Positions 32,671-41,821 of a stretch of 64,000 bases of DNA are shown here, in pieces. The translations under genes and the position numbers were made by a program. Under the pieces are notes generated by a model that was given only the letters and a program-made list of their open reading frames with translations, made no database searches and was not told the DNA's origin. Every line of letters begins with the position of its first letter. The first letter of the stretch is position 1. This DNA comes from Streptomyces sp. Ru71 (GTDB lineage: Bacteria; Actinomycetota; Actinomycetes; Streptomycetales; Streptomycetaceae): NCBI RefSeq assembly GCF_002920535.1, contig NZ_PQSS01000001.1, positions 186,001 through 250,000 on the forward strand. The letters run 5' to 3'.

Positions 32671-33141
32671 ATGGTGCACGCACAGTTCGACCCCACCGCC
32701 CGCCAGGCCCTCGCCGTCAAGGCGGTCGATGCCAAGACCCGCAAGAACCTGACCTGGGAGCGGATCGCCGACGCATCCGGTCTGTCGGTGGCCTTCACCA
32801 CCGCCGCCGTCCTCGGTCAGCACGCCCTGCCCGAGCAGTCGGCCAAGGCCGTCGCGGAGCTGCTGGACCTGGACGCGGACGCGGTGACGCTGCTGCAGAC
32901 CATCCCCACCCGCGGCTCGATCCCCGGCGGCATCCCCACCGACCCGACGATCTACCGCTTCCACGAGATGCTCCAGGTCTACGGCACCACCCTCAAGGCC
33001 CTCGTCCACGAGCAGTTCGGTGACGGCATCATCTCCGCCATCAACTTCAAGCTCGATGTGAAGAAGGTCGCCGACCCCGAGGGCGGCGAGCGCGCGGTCA
33101 TCACCCTGGACGGCAAGTACCTGCCGACCAAGCCCTTCTGA
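32671..33141 (+). CDS. cynS: Cyanate hydratase (cyanase)
   Basis: A 156-aa protein, the same length as E. coli cyanase. Catalytic R96, E99 (YRFHEM) and S122 ([12 protein letters not shown]) fall at the same residue numbers as in the E. coli enzyme. It decomposes cyanate with bicarbonate to ammonia and CO2. ATG 32671 follows GAAAGGA. The N-terminal HTH-like domain ([28 protein letters not shown]) and C-terminal dimerisation tail (GKYLPTKPF) are complete. Confidence 0.97.
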   Translation: MVHAQFDPTARQALAVKAVDAKTRKNLTWERIADASGLSVAFTTAAVLGQHALPEQSAKAVAELLDLDADAVTLLQTIPTRGSIPGGIPTDPTIYRFHEMLQVYGTTLKALVHEQFGDGIISAINFKLDVKKVADPEGGERAVITLDGKYLPTKPF

Positions 33142-33190
33142 ACGGACCGCTCGGAGGAGGAGCGAGTCCCTTCAAGAGGTGACCGCCGGA

Positions 33191-33832
33191 TCACCGGTAC
33201 GGCACGACGGTCGTGGTGACGCGGGTCAGGGCCGGCCGGCGGGGCACCGAGCCGAACCCGAACCGCACGGGCGGGTCGACGGGCGTCATGGTGCCGAGAT
33301 CGCGGGCATCGAAGGCCGCCGACAGCCCGGTGATCGGCCACAGCCCGCCGGCGCCGTACCACTCGCGCCGCCCGGGCACCGCACTGCCGCGGGTCCGCAC
33401 GCCGCGCAGCAGCAGCCGGGCGCACGGGTCCGTCAGCACCGCCCACGCCTCACTGCGGGCGATCGGGCCCGGCACGGCGGCGAGGACCAGCCCCAGTGGT
33501 CCTGGCCGACCGACTGTGAAGCGCAGCTCAAGCGGCGGCGCGGTCACCGCCCAGACCGCACTCGTCATGACCACGTCGACGGATACGACGCGCACCGTGT
33601 CGAAGAGGTAGGTGCCGCGGACGAAGTCGGCGACGCGCCGCGTGGGCGCCAGCAGGAGCCGCTCGCCGTCGGCCCGCTCGATCATCACGTCGCTGAAGGG
33701 GCCGAACGGCGAGCGCGGCCAGTGGCCCAGCACGATCCGGGTCCCCGAGGAGGTGCCCGCACCCGCGATCCAGCCGTCGAAGCGCAACCCCGCCCGCCGG
33801 CCGGTGCGGCCCTGCCTGCGACTCATCCGCAT
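33191..33832 (-). CDS. Conserved hypothetical protein, about 213 aa
   Basis: The start ATG 33832 (or 33826) is chosen because the sequence upstream is low-complexity Arg/Gly-rich. The body is beta-rich (LRFDGWIAGAGTSSGTRIVLGHWPRSPFGPFSDVMIERADGERLLLAPTRRVADFVRGTYLFDTV), a pattern seen in uncharacterised Streptomyces proteins. No signal peptide, and no catalytic motif I recognise. It lies downstream of the DUF2071 gene on the same strand. Confidence 0.65.
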   Translation of the reverse strand: MRMSRRQGRTGRRAGLRFDGWIAGAGTSSGTRIVLGHWPRSPFGPFSDVMIERADGERLLLAPTRRVADFVRGTYLFDTVRVVSVDVVMTSAVWAVTAPPLELRFTVGRPGPLGLVLAAVPGPIARSEAWAVLTDPCARLLLRGVRTRGSAVPGRREWYGAGGLWPITGLSAAFDARDLGTMTPVDPPVRFGFGSVPRRPALTRVTTTVVPYR

Positions 33833-33906
33833 GCTCCGTCGCGGCTCACCCGCACGCTCCGACGCCGCCGTCGCGCGACCGGTCGGCAGGGGAGTGGGCC
33901 CCCTCG

Positions 33907-34614
33907 TCAGCGACACGGCCGGGAGGGCCCGAGCCGTACATGTCTGACCCCTTCCGAGAAGTGCACCACGGGCTCGCCGACCGGCGCCGGGAGACCGGCC
34001 GTGCTGGTCAAGGTCTCTTCGAGCGCCTCGATGGAAGCGGTCCGCAGCGGCCAGGGCTCGTGCTCGACCGGCGTCTGCCACAGCATGCCGTACTGGCGTG
34101 AGTAGCACCGCCACCGCGAGGTCAGCCACACGTCCCGTTCCGTGGGCGTGATCGGATCACCAGGACGGACGACGAGCCGGTAGGAGACCTCACCGCCCCA
34201 TCTGGAGCCCTTGTACGAGATGACGTCCGCGTCCGCGGAGATGTTCAGCGATCCCTGGTGGTACGGCACGCCGACCACCCATGCCGCGAGCATCAGCGGG
34301 AAGGCCACCTCGATGGACAGGAACCACAGCCCGTCCCGGCCGTCCCGGTGCCGGACGTAGGTCCGCAGGTTGGTCTCCGCGAACGTCGGGAGCCCCGGCA
34401 GCGCGGAGGGCACGCCGGGCGGTCGGACGTCGGCCATGACGAACGGGGTCAGGCTCACCCAGGCGGCGCCGTCGTACTCGTCGACCAGCAGTTTTGGGGG
34501 CAGCAGGGCCTGCACCGCCTGCGGTGGGAACGGCCAGTGGACGAACGTCTGCCGCAGCCAGGCGGCCCGCAGTGCGGGGATCCGCACCCGCTGCTCCGCT
34601 CCATAGGCGACCAC
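33907..34614 (-). CDS. YqjF-type DUF2071 protein
   Basis: A 235-aa protein with the DUF2071 pattern: QTFVHWPFPPQAVQALLPPKLLVDEYDGAAWVSLTPFVM, then FAETNLRTYVRHRDGRDGLWFLSIEV and YSRQYGMLWQTPVEHEPWPL. The fold is acetoacetate-decarboxylase-like but activity is unknown. Cytoplasmic; no signal peptide. Confidence 0.85.
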   Translation of the reverse strand: MVAYGAEQRVRIPALRAAWLRQTFVHWPFPPQAVQALLPPKLLVDEYDGAAWVSLTPFVMADVRPPGVPSALPGLPTFAETNLRTYVRHRDGRDGLWFLSIEVAFPLMLAAWVVGVPYHQGSLNISADADVISYKGSRWGGEVSYRLVVRPGDPITPTERDVWLTSRWRCYSRQYGMLWQTPVEHEPWPLRTASIEALEETLTSTAGLPAPVGEPVVHFSEGVRHVRLGPSRPCR

Positions 34615-34707
34615 CAGCCCTGCGTTCCCCGCCCTCGACCGGCAAAACGCCGCGGCCGACCCCGGCAGCGTCCTGACGAGGACGGCTGCCCGGCCAGGCA
34701 GGCGGGG

Positions 34708-35292
34708 TCAGTGGGTTTCGCCGTCCGGCGCGTGATGGTGTGCCGAGGCTTCCGCGACCTGCTTGAGCGCCGAGGCGGTCGCCTGGTCACCGACCTTGGC
34801 GGGCTGCTCCTGGACGTGCTCTTCGTGGCCGTCGCGGTGGAAATGGGACGGCGCCAGCCTGTCGCCCGCGCCGGGGGGCTCCGCGGCGGCATCGGGGGAG
34901 GTCACAGGCACCGGCCCGGGCCCCTCGGCCCCGGCCGCAGTGGGCTCTGTCCCCGCCCCTGCCGCCTGACCCTCGCTGTCGGCGTCCTGGGAACCCCCGG
35001 TTCCCAGGCCCGCATCTTCCCGCGCGCTCCGTTCGGGACGCGGCTGGGTCAGCCAGGCGACGGCCGCACCGGCGAGAGCCACCGGCCACTCCACGACTCC
35101 CGCGACGCCGAGCACGCCGGCGCCGGTGTAGACGGCCAGCCGACGGCCGCGGGGTGAGATCGCTCCGATCCGGTCCAGCGCGTCATCGGTGAACCTGCTC
35201 ACCTGCTCGGCTCCCGGCAGGCGGCGGAGCCCGGAGGTGACGGCCCCCAGCGGCTGGAGAAGACCCGACGGACGGGTTCCGACCTGGCTCAT
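34708..35292 (-). CDS. Hypothetical membrane-associated protein with His-rich C-terminus
   Basis: A 194-aa protein from ATG 35292 (an ATG at 35331 is possible). Residues about 45-78 form one or two hydrophobic segments (RRLAVYTGAGVLGVAGVVEWPVALAGAAVAWLTQP). The C-terminal half is low-complexity, acidic and Pro/Ala/Gly-rich, ending in HHHAPDGETH with further histidines (HFHRDGHEEHV). The pattern suggests a membrane anchor with a disordered tail, perhaps metal-binding. No function can be assigned. Confidence 0.6.
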   Translation of the reverse strand: MSQVGTRPSGLLQPLGAVTSGLRRLPGAEQVSRFTDDALDRIGAISPRGRRLAVYTGAGVLGVAGVVEWPVALAGAAVAWLTQPRPERSAREDAGLGTGGSQDADSEGQAAGAGTEPTAAGAEGPGPVPVTSPDAAAEPPGAGDRLAPSHFHRDGHEEHVQEQPAKVGDQATASALKQVAEASAHHHAPDGETH

Positions 35293-35410
35293 TTCGAACT
35301 CCTCCCGCGCGTGGACGAGCGGCGGCTTCATCTTCCCAGTGTCACACTCACCGGGTCGGGCCGAGGCGCGCGGTCTGGGGTGCGCAGCACGCGGAAACCG
35401 TCGAGGATGC

Positions 35411-35845
35411 TCAGTCCAGACAGAACTCGTTGCCCTCGACGTCCTGCATCACGATGCAGGACTCGTTGACTCCATCGGCAGGCAGGAGGCGCACACGCGC
35501 GGCGCCGAGCGCCACCAGTCGTGCGCATTCGGCCTCAAGCGTGGCCAGCCGCTCCTCACCCACGAGCCCGGTGCCGGCCCGCACACAAAGATGCACGCGA
35601 TTCTTGACGACCTTGCCTTCGGGAACGCGCTGGAAGTACAGCCGCGGGCCCACACCCGTGGGATCCATGCATACGAACCAGGCACCCTGCTCCTCGGGCG
35701 GCAGCGAGCGCTTGAAATCGTCCCAGGTGTCGAAGCCCTCCGGAGGCGGCGGTACGACGTACCCCAACACCTCGCACCAAAAGCGCGCGACGCGCTCAGG
35801 TTCCGCGCAGTCGAAGGTGACCTGAAACTGCCTGATCGTTGCCAT
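35411..35845 (-). CDS. VOC (glyoxalase-like) family protein
   Basis: A 144-aa protein. ATG 35845 gives the family start (ATIRQFQVTFDCAEPERVARFWCEVLGYVV). The C-terminal half has RVHLCVRAG and MQDVEGNEFCLD, which place the metal ligands H and E of the second beta-alpha-beta-beta-beta unit. This actinobacterial subgroup is uncharacterised. Single gene. Confidence 0.85.
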   Translation of the reverse strand: MATIRQFQVTFDCAEPERVARFWCEVLGYVVPPPPEGFDTWDDFKRSLPPEEQGAWFVCMDPTGVGPRLYFQRVPEGKVVKNRVHLCVRAGTGLVGEERLATLEAECARLVALGAARVRLLPADGVNESCIVMQDVEGNEFCLD

Positions 35846-36020
35846 CGCGCCACGATAGCAGGGGCTTTCTGTCCCCCATTTCCCGCTCAGAACAGGCACG
35901 TTGGCGACACAAGGGGTGTTGCCCGCCCTTCCCTACCAGACCGCCGCCGCCGGAAAATCCGATGGGCGGTGTCGTCATGGGCGGCTACCGTCCGCAACGG
36001 AACCCAGGGGGGAGAAGCTG

Positions 36021-36665
36021 GTGCGCCCAGTGCTGTTGGTGGACGTGGACGGACCGTTGAACCCGTTTGCCGCGAAGCCGCAGCGTCGCCCCGAGGGCTA
36101 TCAGACGCACCGCTTGCTGACCCCTCGCTGGCAGGCCGCCGAACGACGCCGGCTCACGGCGTGCGGGCTTCCGAACAAACCCGTGAAGCCGTTGCGGGTG
36201 TGGCTCAACCCGGCTCACGGTCCGGCGCTGGTCGCGCTTCCCTTCGACCTGGTGTGGGCGACCACGTGGGAGGAGGAAGCCAACGCCTTCGTCGCACCGG
36301 TCCTGGGATTGCCCCAGCTGCCCTTCATTCGCTGGCCGTCCCCGCGGCCCGCGCCCGGGGACGGTGTGTTCTGGAAGACGCCTGCGATCGTCGCCTGGGC
36401 CGGAGGCCGTGCGTTCGCCTGGGTCGACGACGAGATCACGGAGGCGGATCGCAGCTGGGTGGAGACACACCACGACGGTGCCGCCCTGCTGCACCGGGTC
36501 GACCCACGGCGCGGCCTCACCGTCAGTGACTTCGCCGCGCTGGCGGCATGGGCGAACGGCCTTGGTCACCGTACGGGGAGTCCTACCAGCGACCCCACTG
36601 TCCACCCTCCGGCGGAGCGGTTGATCGCCGGAGGCGAAGTCCGCCGGAAAAAGTTCCGGCGGTGA
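36021..36665 (+). CDS. HAD-like protein, putative phosphatase/hydrolase
   Basis: A 214-aa protein. GTG 36021 follows GGGGGGAG. The N-terminal motif VLLVDVDGPLNPF is HAD motif I (DxDG), with the second Asp as general acid. Motif IV is likely AWVDDEIT. The intervening FDLVWATTWEEEAN fits motif II (T after a hydrophobic strand). Substrate unknown. Confidence 0.72.
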   Translation: MRPVLLVDVDGPLNPFAAKPQRRPEGYQTHRLLTPRWQAAERRRLTACGLPNKPVKPLRVWLNPAHGPALVALPFDLVWATTWEEEANAFVAPVLGLPQLPFIRWPSPRPAPGDGVFWKTPAIVAWAGGRAFAWVDDEITEADRSWVETHHDGAALLHRVDPRRGLTVSDFAALAAWANGLGHRTGSPTSDPTVHPPAERLIAGGEVRRKKFRR

Positions 36666-36746
36666 TGTCGAGAACGGCTCCTCGGCTCCGTCCCCGGTGT
36701 GAACGCGACCAGAATGGGTCGCACGAGAACCGAGGAGATGCCCACC

Positions 36747-37154
36747 ATGGCCAAGTACCTGCTGCTCAAGCACTACCGTGGCGCTCCGGCCGCCGTCAAC
36801 GACGTGCCGATGGACCAGTGGACCCCCGAGGAGGTCTCGGCCCACATGCAGTACATGCACGACTTCGCGGCCCGGCTGGAGAAGACCGGCGAGTTCGTCG
36901 ACGGGCAGGCGCTCGCCCCCGAGGGGACCTGGGTCCGCTACGACGGCGAGGGGCGTCCGCCGGTCACCGACGGGCCGTTCGCCGAGACCAAGGACCTCAT
37001 CGCCGGCTGGATGGTGATCGACGTCGACAGCCACGAGCGCGCCGTCGAGCTGGCCGGGGAACTGTCGGCCGCCCCCGGGGCGGGCGGGAAGCCGATCCAC
37101 GAGTGGCTTGAGGTGCGTCCGTTCCTGGCCGCGCCGCCTACCATCACCGAGTGA
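36747..37154 (+). CDS. YCII/DGPF-domain protein, partner of the ECF42 sigma factor
   Basis: A 135-aa protein with the defining VTDGPFAETKDLIAGW motif. Start ATG 36747 is preceded by GAGGAG; ATG 36738 is possible. DGPF proteins are the conserved neighbours of ECF42 sigma factors and are among their targets in Streptomyces. It overlaps the sigma factor start by 4 bases (GTGA), so the two are translationally coupled. Confidence 0.9.
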   Translation: MAKYLLLKHYRGAPAAVNDVPMDQWTPEEVSAHMQYMHDFAARLEKTGEFVDGQALAPEGTWVRYDGEGRPPVTDGPFAETKDLIAGWMVIDVDSHERAVELAGELSAAPGAGGKPIHEWLEVRPFLAAPPTITE

Positions 37155-38308
37155 CGACACCGATGGACGAGGCCCTGCTCCGCAGCCTCACCCCGAGTGT
37201 GCTCGCCGTTCTCGTCCGCCGCGGAGCAGACTTCGCGGCGGCCGAGGACGCCGTGCAGGAGGCGCTGGTCGAGGCGGTCCGCGTCTGGCCCGCCGAGCCG
37301 CCGCGCGATGCGAAGGGCTGGCTGGTCACCGTGGCCTGGCGCAAGTTCCTCGACGCCACCCGCGCGGACACCGCCCGCCGGCGGCGCGAGGACCTCGTGG
37401 ATCAGGAACCGGCCCCCGGACCCGCGCCCTCGGGGGACGACACGCTCCAGCTCTACTTCCTGTGCGCCCACCCGTCGCTGACACCGTCGTCCGCGGTCGC
37501 GCTCACGCTCAGGGCGGTCGGCGGGCTGACCACCCGCCAGATCGCCCAGGCCTACCTGGTGCCCGAGGCGACCATGGCGCAGCGCATCAGCCGGGCCAAG
37601 CGCACGGTCTCGGGCGTGAGGTTCGACCAGCCCGGCGACGTCGCGACCGTGCTGCGCGTCCTCTACCTGGTCTTCAACGAGGGCTACGGCGGCGACGTCG
37701 ACCTCTCCGCCGAGGCCATCCGGCTCACCCGGCAGCTCGCCGGTGCCATCGACCACCCCGAGGTGTCGGGGCTGCTCGCCCTCATGCTGCTGCACCACGC
37801 CCGCCGTGCCGCCCGGACCGCGCCGGACGGCAGTCTCGTGCCCCTCGCCGAGCAGGACCGAAGCCGGTGGGACACCGGGCTGATCGCGGAGGGCGTCGAG
37901 ATCCTGCAGGCGGCCCTCGCCCGTGACCGGCTGGGCGAGTTCCAGGCGCAGGCCGCCATCGCGGCACTGCACGCGGACGCGCCCAGGGCCGAGGAGACCG
38001 ACTGGGTGCAGATCGTCGAGTGGTACGACGAGCTCACCCGTCTGACCGACAGCCCCGTCGTCCGGCTCAACCGGGCGGTCGCCGTCGGTGAGGCCGACGG
38101 TCCGCGCGCCGGCCTGGCGGCGCTCGCGGAGCTGGACCCGGCGCTGCCCCGCCACACCGCGGTGGCGGCGTACCTGCACGAGCGGGACGGCGACCCGACG
38201 ACGGCGGCGCAGCTGTACGCGGAGGCGGCCCACAAGGCAGCCAACCTCGCCGAACGCGACCACCTGACGCGCCAGGCCGCCCGGCTCAACGCCCTCCGGC
38301 GCGGCTGA
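37151..38308 (+). CDS. ECF42-group RNA polymerase sigma factor with C-terminal TPR-like extension
   Basis: A 385-aa protein. Sigma2 is at about 15-85 (RRGADFAAAEDAVQEALVEAVRVWPAEPPRDAKGWLVTVAWRKFLDATRADTAR) and sigma4 at about 105-160 (LTPSSAVALTLRAVGGLTTRQIAQAYLVPEATMAQRISRAKRTV). The extra 200 residues (YLVFNEGYGGDVDLSAEAIRLTRQLA onwards) form the helical TPR-like domain typical of ECF42 and replace an anti-sigma factor in control. Its 3' end overlaps the converging GH13 gene by 23 bases. Confidence 0.92.
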   Translation: MTTPMDEALLRSLTPSVLAVLVRRGADFAAAEDAVQEALVEAVRVWPAEPPRDAKGWLVTVAWRKFLDATRADTARRRREDLVDQEPAPGPAPSGDDTLQLYFLCAHPSLTPSSAVALTLRAVGGLTTRQIAQAYLVPEATMAQRISRAKRTVSGVRFDQPGDVATVLRVLYLVFNEGYGGDVDLSAEAIRLTRQLAGAIDHPEVSGLLALMLLHHARRAARTAPDGSLVPLAEQDRSRWDTGLIAEGVEILQAALARDRLGEFQAQAAIAALHADAPRAEETDWVQIVEWYDELTRLTDSPVVRLNRAVAVGEADGPRAGLAALAELDPALPRHTAVAAYLHERDGDPTTAAQLYAEAAHKAANLAERDHLTRQAARLNALRRG

Positions 38309-40010
38309 CACGCCTGCGGTGCACGCGGGCCTCCCAGGGAGCCAGCGTCAGTGACGTCTTCAGCGGCTCGGCATGCTCGACGTTGCCGAGGAGCAGCTCG
38401 GCGTCCTCCCAGCCGCCGGGGAGGAGGATGTGCGCGGGGTCGCCGGTGAAGTTGCCGAGGACGAGGAGTTCGGTGTCCCCGTGCCGCCGGGTGAAGGCGT
38501 AGACGCGCTCGTCGTCCTGGAGCAGCGGAGTGAAGTCGCCGTGGGCCACGGCCGGTTCGGTGTGCCGCAGCGCGATCAGACGCCGGTAGTAGTGGTAGAC
38601 GGAGCCGCTGTCCGCGATGGCCGTCGCGGCGTTGATCTCCTGGTGATTGGGCTGGACGGGGATCCAGGGCTCGCCCGTGGTGAAGCCGGCGTGGGGGGAG
38701 TCGTCCCACTGCATGGGAGTGCGCGCGTTGTCCCGGCTCATGGCCCGCAGCCCGGCGAGCACGTGCTCCGGGTCCTCGCCGGCGGCGACGGCGTGGGCGT
38801 AGTGGTTGAGCGACTCGATGTCCCGGAAGTCGTCGATCGAGGTGAACGCGGCGTTGGTCATGCCGAGTTCCTCGCCCTGATAGATGTAGGGCGTGCCGCG
38901 GTGCAGGTGCAGGACGGTGGCGAGCATGGTGGCCGACCGCACCCGGTGGCGCGGGCTGTCGTCGCCGAAGCGGGAGACGATGCGGGGCTGGTCGTGGTTG
39001 TTCCAGTAGAGGCTGTTCCAGCCGGTGTCGTTGAGCCCGGCCTGCCAGCGGCCGAGGGAGGCTTTGAGGTCGCGCAGGCGCAGCGGCCGCACGTCGAACT
39101 TGCCGTTGCCGTGGTCGAGTCCGACGTGTTCGAACTGGAAGACCATGTCGACCTCCGCACGCGCGGGGTCGGTGAACAGCTTGGCCTCCTCGACCGTCAC
39201 CCCGGGCATCTCGCCCACCGTCAGCAGACGGTCCCCGCGGCCGGCGAAGACCTCGCGGTGCATCTCCTGCAGGTACTCGTGGATGCGGGGGCCGCAGACG
39301 TAGAAGGGCGATCCGTCTCCGTACCGGCTGCCCTCGGGCATGTGGCCGTCCGGCAGCGCGGGGTCCTTGGAGACGAGGTTGATGACGTCCATGCGGAAGC
39401 CGTCGACGCCCCGGTCGAGCCACCAGCGCATCATGGCGTACACCGCCTGCCGGACCTCGGGGTTCTCCCAGTTGAGGTCGGGCTGTTTGCGGGAGAACAG
39501 GTGCAGGTAGTACTCGCCGCTGTGGGCGTCGTACTCCCAGGCCGGGCCGGAGAAGAACGAGCCCCAGTTGTTCGGTTCGGCGCCCGGGGCGCCGGGCTGC
39601 ATGCCGGGGCGGGCGGGCCGCCACCAGTACCAGTCGCGCTTGGGGCTGTCGGGGCCGCTGCGGGACTCGACGAACCAGGGGTGCTCGTCCGAGGTGTGGT
39701 TGACGACGAGGTCCATGACCAGCTTCATGCCGCGGTCGTGGACGGCCGCCAGCAGCTCGTCGAAGTCGTCGAGGGTGCCGAAGACCGGGTCGATGTCCTG
39801 GTAGTCGCTGATGTCGTAGCCGTTGTCGTGCTGCGGCGAGGGATAGACGGGCGACAGCCACAGCACGTCGACACCGAGGCCGGCCAGGTGGTCCAGGCGG
39901 CCGGTGATGCCCGGCAGGTCGCCGATGCCGTCGCCGTTGCTGTCGGCGAAGCTGCGGGGGTAGATCTGGTAGACGACGGCCGTCGTCCACCACGGGTGTG
40001 TCTCGGTCAC
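38286..40010 (-). CDS. GH13 alpha-glucosidase (cytoplasmic)
   Basis: A 574-aa enzyme. GTG 40010 overlaps the permease stop by 4 bases (GTGA). The (beta/alpha)8 barrel has region I DLVVNH, nucleophile D208 (GFRMDVIN), acid/base E267 (TVGEMPG) and transition-state D340 (NNHDQPR). The calcium/B-domain loops match oligo-1,6-glucosidase and sucrose-type alpha-glucosidases. As the last gene of an alpha-galactosidase/ABC operon it would cleave the glucosyl bond left after galactose removal, for example sucrose from raffinose (inference). Confidence 0.9.
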   Translation of the reverse strand: MTETHPWWTTAVVYQIYPRSFADSNGDGIGDLPGITGRLDHLAGLGVDVLWLSPVYPSPQHDNGYDISDYQDIDPVFGTLDDFDELLAAVHDRGMKLVMDLVVNHTSDEHPWFVESRSGPDSPKRDWYWWRPARPGMQPGAPGAEPNNWGSFFSGPAWEYDAHSGEYYLHLFSRKQPDLNWENPEVRQAVYAMMRWWLDRGVDGFRMDVINLVSKDPALPDGHMPEGSRYGDGSPFYVCGPRIHEYLQEMHREVFAGRGDRLLTVGEMPGVTVEEAKLFTDPARAEVDMVFQFEHVGLDHGNGKFDVRPLRLRDLKASLGRWQAGLNDTGWNSLYWNNHDQPRIVSRFGDDSPRHRVRSATMLATVLHLHRGTPYIYQGEELGMTNAAFTSIDDFRDIESLNHYAHAVAAGEDPEHVLAGLRAMSRDNARTPMQWDDSPHAGFTTGEPWIPVQPNHQEINAATAIADSGSVYHYYRRLIALRHTEPAVAHGDFTPLLQDDERVYAFTRRHGDTELLVLGNFTGDPAHILLPGGWEDAELLLGNVEHAEPLKTSLTLAPWEARVHRRRVSRAGGR

Positions 40011-40867
40011 TTCAGGGAACCTCGCATTACTCCGGAGATCACCCAGCGCTGGGCGAAGACGTACACGATGAGAACGGGCGCCAGAGCCATCAGATACGAG
40101 GCGAAGGCCACCGTGTAGTCGGTGTTGAACTGCCCCTGGAAGATGAACTGCGCGAGCGGCAGGGTCTGCGCGGAGGGGTCGGAGAGGACGACCAGTGGGA
40201 GCAGGAAGTCGTTCCAGGCCCACAGGCAGGTGAGGATGCCGACGGTGGCGTTCATGGGGGCGAGCAGGGGGAAGATGACCCGCCAGAAGATCGTCCAGGT
40301 GCCGGCGCCGTCGGTGCGGGCGGCTTCCTCCAGCTCCTTCGGCACCGACCGCAGGAAGCCGACGTACAGGAAGATGTTGAAGGCCAGTCCATAGACGACG
40401 TACAGCAGGATCAGTCCGGCCTGGTTGTCCAGGCCCAGCACGGCGGTCTGCTTGACGACCGGGAGCATGATGATCGGGAACGGCACGAACAGGGCCGAGA
40501 CGAAGTAGTAGTACAGCCCTTTGAAGAACCTGCGGTGCATGTTGCGGGCGATGGCGTACGCGACCAGGGAATTGGTCAGCAGGGTGAGCAGCACGGCGCC
40601 CACGGTGATCAGCGCGCTGTTCATCAGCGCCGAGGGGAAGTGGGTGAGTTTCCAGGCGTCGGAGAAGTTCGCCCAGCGGATCTCGTGGGGCAGGCCGAAG
40701 CCCGAGCCGCCCAGCTGGTCGGGGGTCTTCAGGGCGGTGACGACGGTGAAGTAGAGCGGAACGATCACCGTCAGGGACAGGACGGCCATCAGGGCCGTCA
40801 GCCACCAGTTGACGCGGGGCCTGCCGGGCCGGGGGCGGGCGGCGGGACGGGGGACGGTGGCAGACAT
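40007..40867 (-). CDS. Sugar ABC transporter permease (MalG type)
   Basis: A 286-aa CUT1 permease with six membrane helices and the EAA loop (RSVPKELEEAARTDGAGTWTIFWRVIFPLLAP). ATG 40867 overlaps the preceding TGA by one base. C-terminus YVFAQRWVISGVMRGSLK is classic for the type. Confidence 0.92.
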   Translation of the reverse strand: MSATVPRPAARPRPGRPRVNWWLTALMAVLSLTVIVPLYFTVVTALKTPDQLGGSGFGLPHEIRWANFSDAWKLTHFPSALMNSALITVGAVLLTLLTNSLVAYAIARNMHRRFFKGLYYYFVSALFVPFPIIMLPVVKQTAVLGLDNQAGLILLYVVYGLAFNIFLYVGFLRSVPKELEEAARTDGAGTWTIFWRVIFPLLAPMNATVGILTCLWAWNDFLLPLVVLSDPSAQTLPLAQFIFQGQFNTDYTVAFASYLMALAPVLIVYVFAQRWVISGVMRGSLK

Positions 40868-41799
40868 CAGACGCTCCCCTCGCGGCGCTGGAGAACGCGC
40901 AGCTGGAATATCGAGATCACGACGATGCAGAGGAAGAACACCACGGCGTTGGCCGTCTGGTAGGCGTACTCGCCGCCGTTGAGACCGCCGGTGTAGATGA
41001 GGTAGGCGACGGAGGTGGTGGAGGTCCCGGGGCCGCCCTGGGTGAGGGCGGTGATGTGGTCGAAGACCTGGAGGAAGTTGCGCATGGCCAGGACCATGTT
41101 GATGGTCACGAACGGTCCGATGAGGGGCAGGGTGACGGACCGGAAGCGCTGCCAGGCACCGGCCCCGTCGAGGGTGGCGGCCTCGTACAGCTCCTCGGGG
41201 ACGGTCTGCAGACCGGCCAGGTAGATGATGATGTTGAAGGCGACGGCCTGCCATACGGCGAGGATCACCACGCCCACCCAGGCCAGGTCCGGGTCGGCGA
41301 GGATGCTCGTGCTCAGGGCGCCGATGCCCAGTTTCTGTGCGATGTAGGGGAGGGAGTTGGAGAAGAAGTAGTTGAAGACATAGCCGACGACGAGGATGGC
41401 CAGCACGTTCGGTATGAAGAACACGCCGCGCAGGGTGTTGCGGAAGCGGATCCTGCCGTTGAGGCCGAGGGCGACGGCCAGCGCGATGAGGTTCGTCAGT
41501 ACGGTCGCGACGACGGCGAACTGGAAGGTGAAGAGGTAGCTGTCCCAGATGCGGTTGTCCTGGAACAGGTTGAGGTAGTTGTCCAGCCCCACGTAGTGGT
41601 AGCGGCCGTAACCGGCGTAGTTGGTGAGGCTGTAGTAGATCCCCTGCAGCACCGGGAAGGTGTGGAACAGCAGGAACAGGGCGAGCGCGGGAATCACCAT
41701 CAGGTAGAACGCCCCGCCCTTGGGGCGTGGCAGCAGGCGTCTGCGCCGGGTGCCGGTGCTCGCGGAGGGGGAGCGGGGCGGAGCTGTCAGCGTGGTCAT
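40867..41799 (-). CDS. Sugar ABC transporter permease (MalF type)
   Basis: A 310-aa CUT1 permease: FYLMVIPALALFLLFHTFPVLQGIYYSLTNYAGYG start, six helices, EAA loop QTVPEELYEAATLDGAGAWQRFRSVTLPLIGP. It sits 22 bases after the binding-protein gene. The operon has no ATPase; the shared Streptomyces MsiK type is the likely energiser. Confidence 0.92.
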   Translation of the reverse strand: MTTLTAPPRSPSASTGTRRRRLLPRPKGGAFYLMVIPALALFLLFHTFPVLQGIYYSLTNYAGYGRYHYVGLDNYLNLFQDNRIWDSYLFTFQFAVVATVLTNLIALAVALGLNGRIRFRNTLRGVFFIPNVLAILVVGYVFNYFFSNSLPYIAQKLGIGALSTSILADPDLAWVGVVILAVWQAVAFNIIIYLAGLQTVPEELYEAATLDGAGAWQRFRSVTLPLIGPFVTINMVLAMRNFLQVFDHITALTQGGPGTSTTSVAYLIYTGGLNGGEYAYQTANAVVFFLCIVVISIFQLRVLQRREGSV

Positions 41800-41821
41800 C
41801 GTCTTCCTCCTTCGGTGGCTG

